Positions 43,438 through 47,898 of a DNA stretch of 47,898 nt are shown in pieces. The notes beneath the pieces are model-generated. The model made no database searches. It was not told the origin of the DNA and saw only the letters and a program-made list of their open reading frames with translations. The stretch is from NCBI GenBank assembly GCA_022424925.1, contig JAKMGM010000007.1, forward strand, positions 1-47,898, read 5' to 3'. Source of the stretch: Candidatus Poseidoniaceae archaeon (lineage in GTDB: Archaea; Thermoplasmatota; Poseidoniia; Poseidoniales; Poseidoniaceae). A program made the translations under genes and the position numbers. Every line of letters starts with the position of its first letter. The stretch's first letter is position 1.

Positions 43438-45270
43438 TCAGTTTGCTTCACCGGTGACGGTTTTTAGGGCCGAAAACGCTTCTAACCACTCTTTTTGATG
43501 CGCATCAACATCATTTTGTTCACAATCAAACAAGGCTTTTCCAGCGTCCAAGAGGGTTTTTGTTGCAGAGAGCCACGCTCCACCTCGGTCTCGAGCATTG
43601 ATCTCGAAGTGCCATTCCTGCCCCGTTGACCGGTTTGCTGCGAGCAACCATGCCCATGCAGCGGCTGCAGAATCAATCGTCTCGTGTCGTTGAGTTGCGG
43701 TACGCTCTGCTTTCCCCGCTCCTTCGAGCAATCCTTGCAGAATGAGGTCGTGAACGGCTCCAGTAGCCCCTTGCACGCCACTGTTGCGTGTTGGGAACCG
43801 AGCCACTTTTTGCGCAGTTTCTCTTGCTGCATCCAGTCCTTTGAGGAAGGTGCCGAACGGTTGAGGCTTCTTGACTTGTTTTTTCCAAATCTCATCCGCT
43901 TCAACACCCGTGATCCCGAGCCCAGCCAATCCTTCCATGCCCCACTTTTCCCAAAGCGCACCGAGCACGTTACCACAACTTGTTCCCGTCATGACTTCGA
44001 GAGCAGGGGCTTTGCGTTCTGAAACGTCGCCTTTGGCTGTTATGCGTAACCCTTCTCCGTCCTCAGACCCCTCTCGCATTGAGGCAAAGAGCATGAGAGC
44101 AGCGAGGTGGCGCTCGTCATTGGAGCCAGAATGTGCTTGCAGAGCGTTCTCAATGGCATCCAGATTGTCTCCTGCAACCCACGCATCACCAACCACGAGC
44201 CCAGTGCCAATAGAATCGAGCACGGCTCTTTGAAGTGCCAAAGCGATGACGCCTTCGTTCATTGTGAGTCCTTGCCACGCATCGAGGATTTTGTCCATCC
44301 CTTCAAGTGCGGCGTCAGGCAGAGGTTCGTCCTCATTCCAGCCCTCAGGCGTCCAATTGGCATCGATGGTGAGGATTGACGGCAGGAACGGTGGAAGCAT
44401 TGACAAGGCCATGTGATGGATAAACGACGATTCCTTTTTCCCAGTTTTCGAGAGCACATCAAAACCGATGGCAAAAACGGGCCCGTGTTTGAGCGTGAAA
44501 CGCAGGTAACCATCACCGCTTGGTTTGAAATCCAAAACGGATTGAGGGTTGATGCCTTCAGTTGCCCACACAGTCTTCGATAGATCGCTTGATTTGGTGA
44601 AGGAGAAACGTGAGCGGTCAAGCACATCGTCAAGCCATTCATCCGGTGGACTTGGTTTCGGTCCGGTACAGACAAAACCACCCTTCCATGTGAAGAAGTA
44701 CATGCCTCGCTTTGCGTGGTCTTCCCATGGCAGCATTCGCAATGTTAGGTTCGAATAATTCTGCAAACCTGCCAAATAGCCCTGCTTACCGTCACCCCTT
44801 CGTATGAAGGAAGCCGTTCCAAAAGAATTGGATGTAAAACTCCCAACCAAGGATATCTCTTCATCATGTGCTGCGTGCAGTGAACCAGCAAATGCTTTTG
44901 CCACAGGGTCGCCGCGCTTCGACATCATACGTTTGCCAAGCCATGTGAGGTTGTCTTTCTTGCGAATAATGGTTTCAAGTTGTCTCATTGTTTTGGTAAC
45001 CGGATCGGTTCTTCCCCACCGTAACTTACCCTTCCATGTCATGGTCGGGAGGTGGGCTCTTGGATTCTCAAGCAAGTTTGCCAATTCCTTCTTGAGTTTA
45101 TTTGCAGTCGCTTCATTGGCGTGTTTAGTTCCACGCATACGCACTCTCTGCTTTTTTTGGCCGGGGAATTCAACTTTGGACGGTCCAGCCATTGATTCCC
45201 CTCGAGAGTATCCACGAACCTCTCTCGTTTGAGTCCTTCGCGCCTTCATATACTCTTGAATTGTTAACAT
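43438..45270 (-). CDS. Large uncharacterised protein, 610 residues
   Basis: I do not recognise this protein. The first ~110 residues are very basic (ARRTQTREVRG, KKQRVRMRGTKHA, RKKDNLTWLGKRMMSKRG). A middle region (about 120-300) looks beta-rich with repeated FTWKGG, FSFTKSSD and LRFTLKHGPVFAIGFD segments. The last 300 residues are alpha-helical, Ala/Leu-rich and slightly acidic. There is no signal peptide, membrane span or cysteine cluster. It diverges from the AAA+ ATPase gene across 62 bp. A basic N-terminus plus a globular body would suit a nucleic-acid- or ribosome-associated protein, but that is a guess. Confidence 0.85.
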   Translation of the reverse strand: MLTIQEYMKARRTQTREVRGYSRGESMAGPSKVEFPGQKKQRVRMRGTKHANEATANKLKKELANLLENPRAHLPTMTWKGKLRWGRTDPVTKTMRQLETIIRKKDNLTWLGKRMMSKRGDPVAKAFAGSLHAAHDEEISLVGSFTSNSFGTASFIRRGDGKQGYLAGLQNYSNLTLRMLPWEDHAKRGMYFFTWKGGFVCTGPKPSPPDEWLDDVLDRSRFSFTKSSDLSKTVWATEGINPQSVLDFKPSGDGYLRFTLKHGPVFAIGFDVLSKTGKKESSFIHHMALSMLPPFLPSILTIDANWTPEGWNEDEPLPDAALEGMDKILDAWQGLTMNEGVIALALQRAVLDSIGTGLVVGDAWVAGDNLDAIENALQAHSGSNDERHLAALMLFASMREGSEDGEGLRITAKGDVSERKAPALEVMTGTSCGNVLGALWEKWGMEGLAGLGITGVEADEIWKKQVKKPQPFGTFLKGLDAARETAQKVARFPTRNSGVQGATGAVHDLILQGLLEGAGKAERTATQRHETIDSAAAAWAWLLAANRSTGQEWHFEINARDRGGAWLSATKTLLDAGKALFDCEQNDVDAHQKEWLEAFSALKTVTGEAN

Positions 45271-45332
45271 TGTGCGGCGGAAGTTACCCCATTGAGAACA
45301 CTTTGGGCCTTTCGTTTAACTGAGGATTAACT

Positions 45333-46790
45333 ATGTCAGACGATTACCACTACGATGAAGAATTTACGATGGAACCACACTACGAACAGGAACTTGAATC
45401 AACTGGTCCAGATTCTGCAAGCATGCTGGTCAATATCGAAACTCCAATGGGCCAAGTGACCGTTGATTTGAAGCAAATTGATGATGCTAAGAAAGCCGTC
45501 GCCGCTACACGAGCAAAGGATTCTCAACTTCCACTTAGCGACCAAATGATGAACGGTTTTATCGGTTCAAAACACAAGCGAGACTCACGGTATTGGAGCG
45601 GTAAACTCGGTATTTTGATGAAGATTCACTTCGATACATACCTTGGCGAGGAGTATGAAGTGGTTGAAGAGTTCATGGTCGACCACGGTAAAATCCGTGC
45701 AGCAATCCATGAAAGCGTAGAATTGCATGAAGGCAAGCGGCAACGGTTTTTGGTAGCAGGTACTCGTTTTTATCAATCCAAAAAGATTCCCGAACATCAC
45801 CTCGCCATCGTTTCAGGCGTTGACCATGATGGCGACCATCGACTTTCCGTTTACACTCCGTCGGATTCAACCGTCTACGTAAACGGCAAGAGCGCTGATG
45901 AACTCATCAGCAATGTGGAGAATGATTTTTATCAAAACGGTATACTGAAAAACGCCTTTTTCGACTTGAAATACAATTTCATTGCTCGCGACAAGCAGAT
46001 TGACGACTTGATTGCTTGGGACGAGAACATTAAGGAGACATTGTGGAGGGACATTATTGGTTTCCAAAAGGCCATGCCAAAGTTGCGCGAATCTGGCGTT
46101 CCAAACTCACGAGGCGTCATCCTTGCAGGGCCTCCTGGGACTGGAAAAACCATGATAGCCAAATGGCTCGCAGCCCATTCAGATATCACCTGCATTCTTA
46201 TTTCAGCCGAAATGATAACCGGTCGCAACGACATTAAGTCCTGCTTTGAAATGGCTCGGAAACTTTCCCCAACCCTGCTCATCATCGAAGATATCGATAC
46301 TGCAGGGGCTCTTGACCGTCGAGCCTCAGACCATCCATTACTTGGCGAGTTTTTGCAATCCATGGACGGCGTGGTTCCAAACCACGGCGTAATCACCCTT
46401 GCAACAACAAACCACTCAAACAAGATTGACCCTGCTATTGCAGACCGTCCAGGCCGATTTGACCGCATCATCGAAGTTGGCCTCCCAGGCAAGGAGCAAC
46501 GCTTCCACATCTTCCACCATTTGCTCAAGAAGCTCGATATATCCAGGAATGTTACCATTGAAGTCAAGGAAAAGTTAGCCAAGATGACTGAAGGTTTGAC
46601 TGGTGCATGGATTCGAGCAGTCGTTCAAGACAGCCTCATTCTTGCACTGAGCCAAGACAAAGCCAAGATTGGCAAAGAACAACTATTCGCTTCTCTGAAA
46701 GACGTCATGGAACGGCGAGGTATGGCCTATCGAGTCGCACCTTACGCTCCACCACAAGCCAAAGCCAAAGCAGATGTCTACGTCCAGTAA
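45333..46790 (+). CDS. AAA+ ATPase with novel N-terminal region
   Basis: 485 residues. A single AAA domain covers about 235-450: Walker A GPPGTGKT (266-273), Walker B LLIIEDID (315-322), sensor ATTN and the arginine-finger RPGRFDR (372-378). The organisation resembles Cdc48/Bcs1/FtsH-type classical AAA proteins. The first ~230 residues, beginning with an acidic Tyr/Glu-rich stretch, match no N-domain I know. There is no protease or membrane domain. It may be an unfoldase or remodelling ATPase. GAGG lies about ten bases before the ATG. Confidence 0.9.
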   Translation: MSDDYHYDEEFTMEPHYEQELESTGPDSASMLVNIETPMGQVTVDLKQIDDAKKAVAATRAKDSQLPLSDQMMNGFIGSKHKRDSRYWSGKLGILMKIHFDTYLGEEYEVVEEFMVDHGKIRAAIHESVELHEGKRQRFLVAGTRFYQSKKIPEHHLAIVSGVDHDGDHRLSVYTPSDSTVYVNGKSADELISNVENDFYQNGILKNAFFDLKYNFIARDKQIDDLIAWDENIKETLWRDIIGFQKAMPKLRESGVPNSRGVILAGPPGTGKTMIAKWLAAHSDITCILISAEMITGRNDIKSCFEMARKLSPTLLIIEDIDTAGALDRRASDHPLLGEFLQSMDGVVPNHGVITLATTNHSNKIDPAIADRPGRFDRIIEVGLPGKEQRFHIFHHLLKKLDISRNVTIEVKEKLAKMTEGLTGAWIRAVVQDSLILALSQDKAKIGKEQLFASLKDVMERRGMAYRVAPYAPPQAKAKADVYVQ

Positions 46791-46832
46791 TCCAACTGAT
46801 GGATTGATGATGCTCGCCGTTTTGGGACAACC

Positions 46833-47678
46833 ATGGTCGAGGTCATGGTGCTCGGTGTTGCCCAAGACGGCGGCCACCCCCAGCCGGGCTGTTTGAGGCC
46901 GTGCTGCGCCAATGTCGCCGACCAACATTACCCGGTCTCGTTGGGCGTTCGCAGTGACGAAGGTTCCAACCTTCTCATCGAAGCCACACGGCATTTGGGC
47001 GACCAATTCACCCTCTGGGGGCAAACCGAAGTCAACCATTTGCTGCTTACACACGCTCATTTTGGCCACATCGATGGCCTCGGTTTGTTTGGCAGAGAGA
47101 CACTGGCTTCTCGCGGCATCCAACTCCATGTTTCGGCATCGATGAAGCAGCTTGTGAATCAAACGCCACAATGGAACCTTATGGTTCAGCAAGGCGTATT
47201 TCAGGTTCAGACGTTTGCATCCGGCACCTCGGTTTTCAATGATGGTTCACTGTCCGTTGAAACCATTCAAGTTCCTCATCGAGACGAACTGTCAGATATG
47301 CATGCCTTCATTCTTCGTGGGCCGAATAAATCTCTCCTGTTCTTGCCCGATCATGACACGTGGGAAGAGACCTTATCGCTCCATGACGTTGCTTCGATAC
47401 GCGCATGGCTTTCCAAATTGGAAGTTGATTTCGCCCTACTCGATGGAACGTTTTGGTCTGCAGATGAACTCGGGGGGCGAGACCAGTCGAAGGTACCACA
47501 CCCACCGGTGCTTCAAACGCTGGACATGCTTGGAAACCGTGAACAGGGTGACCCCGAAGTGTACTTTACTCACCTCAACCACACCAATCCGCTGTACAAT
47601 TACGATGGTGAACAGATGGCACACGTTACTTCGCTTGGCTGGAAAGTAGCGTTCCAAGGTCAACGGTTCACGCTGTAA
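46833..47678 (+). CDS. PqqB-like metallo-beta-lactamase-fold hydrolase
   Basis: 281 residues. The opening VLGVAQDGGHPQPGC and a CC pair near 27-28 resemble PqqB (its GGGFPQWNC segment), and the metal motif is THAHFGHIDGLG (near 73-84), with further ligands in VPHRDE and LPDHD. PqqB helps make the cofactor PQQ in bacteria, but no pqqA, C, D or E is nearby, so a different oxidoreductase or hydrolase role is equally likely. ATG 46845 is a possible internal start. Its end overlaps the convergent partial gene by eleven bases. Confidence 0.85.
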   Translation: MVEVMVLGVAQDGGHPQPGCLRPCCANVADQHYPVSLGVRSDEGSNLLIEATRHLGDQFTLWGQTEVNHLLLTHAHFGHIDGLGLFGRETLASRGIQLHVSASMKQLVNQTPQWNLMVQQGVFQVQTFASGTSVFNDGSLSVETIQVPHRDELSDMHAFILRGPNKSLLFLPDHDTWEETLSLHDVASIRAWLSKLEVDFALLDGTFWSADELGGRDQSKVPHPPVLQTLDMLGNREQGDPEVYFTHLNHTNPLYNYDGEQMAHVTSLGWKVAFQGQRFTL

Positions 47679-47898
47679 TTTCAGTGACAGTGTAGTCGCT
47701 GAGAACGATAACTTCAACGATATACTCGACGTTTTCACCGTTGTCTTCATGCGTACAACCGGCAGCGCCACCGACCGTTGCATCCACTGAGATTTCAACA
47801 GAATATGCGCCAAGTCCAGCGCCGTCTGCATTGAGCCCCGCCTCTATGTCTGCCATAGAAACCCCGCTTACGTTTCCAATGAGCGATGCATCGTACCA
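47668..47898 (-). CDS. C-terminal fragment of an uncharacterised protein
   Basis: The frame is open from the window edge, so only the last 76 residues are seen. They are Gly/Ala/Asp/Val-rich with beta-strand character (YSVEISVDATV, VEYIVEVIVL) and one Cys. This could be the end of a secreted or cell-surface protein. An internal ATG at 47856 exists, but upstream codons (WYDASLIGNVSG) read equally well as protein, so the gene probably continues to the right. Confidence 0.5.
   Translation of the reverse strand, partial: WYDASLIGNVSGVSMADIEAGLNADGAGLGAYSVEISVDATVGGAAGCTHEDNGENVEYIVEVIVLSDYTVTEITA

Noticed and set aside
1..47898. CRISPR arrays, insertion sequences, integrases, phage genes, rRNA
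   Set aside because: Scanned on both strands; no regularly spaced repeat, transposase motif or rRNA core sequence was seen.

Overview
The window reads as a chromosome segment of a planktonic marine euryarchaeon, most likely Marine Group II (Candidatus Poseidoniales). Archaeal markers are geranylgeranylglyceryl phosphate synthase, two geranylgeranyl-reductase-family flavoproteins, a beta-CASP RNA nuclease, an actin-like ATPase and the archaeal block eL20/LX - prefoldin alpha - FtsY. These are mixed with genes of bacterial or eukaryotic flavour: proteorhodopsin, UvrA, PurSL/PurQ, type II glutamine synthetase, a eukaryote-type OMP decarboxylase, a fatty-acid desaturase and a DUF1844 protein. That mixture is what is known of photoheterotrophic Marine Group II. 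The assignment is inference; there is no rRNA in the window.

Layout. 1-2.5 kb: a truncated P-loop ATPase, an M50 membrane protease and a divergent zinc-ribbon protein. 2.6-5.4 kb (minus strand): ferredoxin, short GG-reductase-like flavoprotein, membrane desaturase and AlaX, apparently one lipid-redox operon ending in a tRNA-editing gene. 5.44-5.88 kb is the only long non-coding stretch. 5.9-17.4 kb (plus): beta-CASP nuclease, zinc-ribbon protein, TauE/SafE exporter, MoeA, RluA-type pseudouridine synthase, UvrA, fused PurSL and PurQ, then a membrane acyltransferase-like protein to 18.5 kb. 18.5-21.2 kb (minus): proteorhodopsin with a palindrome in its promoter, and an ABC exporter. 21.3-22.1 kb: GGGP synthase. 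22.1-24.5 kb (minus): a long coiled-coil protein directly downstream of an actin-like ATPase. 24.6-27.7 kb: a large secreted, membrane-anchored subtilase.

27.8-31.3 kb (plus): eL20, prefoldin alpha, FtsY, DUF1844 and a membrane-tethered receiver protein. 31.3-33.4 kb (minus): small membrane protein, PyrF, SDR. 33.5-35.2 kb: an S15/CocE lipoprotein hydrolase interrupted by an in-frame TAG. 35.2-37.1 kb: an HTH-CBS regulator divergent from type II glutamine synthetase, with a 19-bp near-palindrome between them. 37.1-40.5 kb (minus): SemiSWEET, NERD protein, HAD phosphatase, full-length GG reductase. 40.6-43.4 kb (plus): EamA exporter, cystathionine gamma-synthase/lyase family enzyme, LysE exporter. 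43.4-46.8 kb: an unrecognised 610-residue protein divergent from an AAA+ ATPase. 46.8-47.9 kb: PqqB-like MBL hydrolase and the 3' end of a further gene.

Themes: isoprenoid lipid synthesis and saturation (GGGPS, two reductases, ferredoxin, possibly the desaturase), light-driven proton pumping, degradation of extracellular peptide or ester, purine/pyrimidine/glutamine synthesis, and co-translational targeting. The best candidates for something undescribed are the actin-like/coiled-coil pair, the ferredoxin/short-reductase/desaturase operon, the regulator-operator-GSII arrangement, and the 610-residue orphan beside the AAA+ ATPase. I saw no tRNA, rRNA, CRISPR array, insertion sequence or phage gene.
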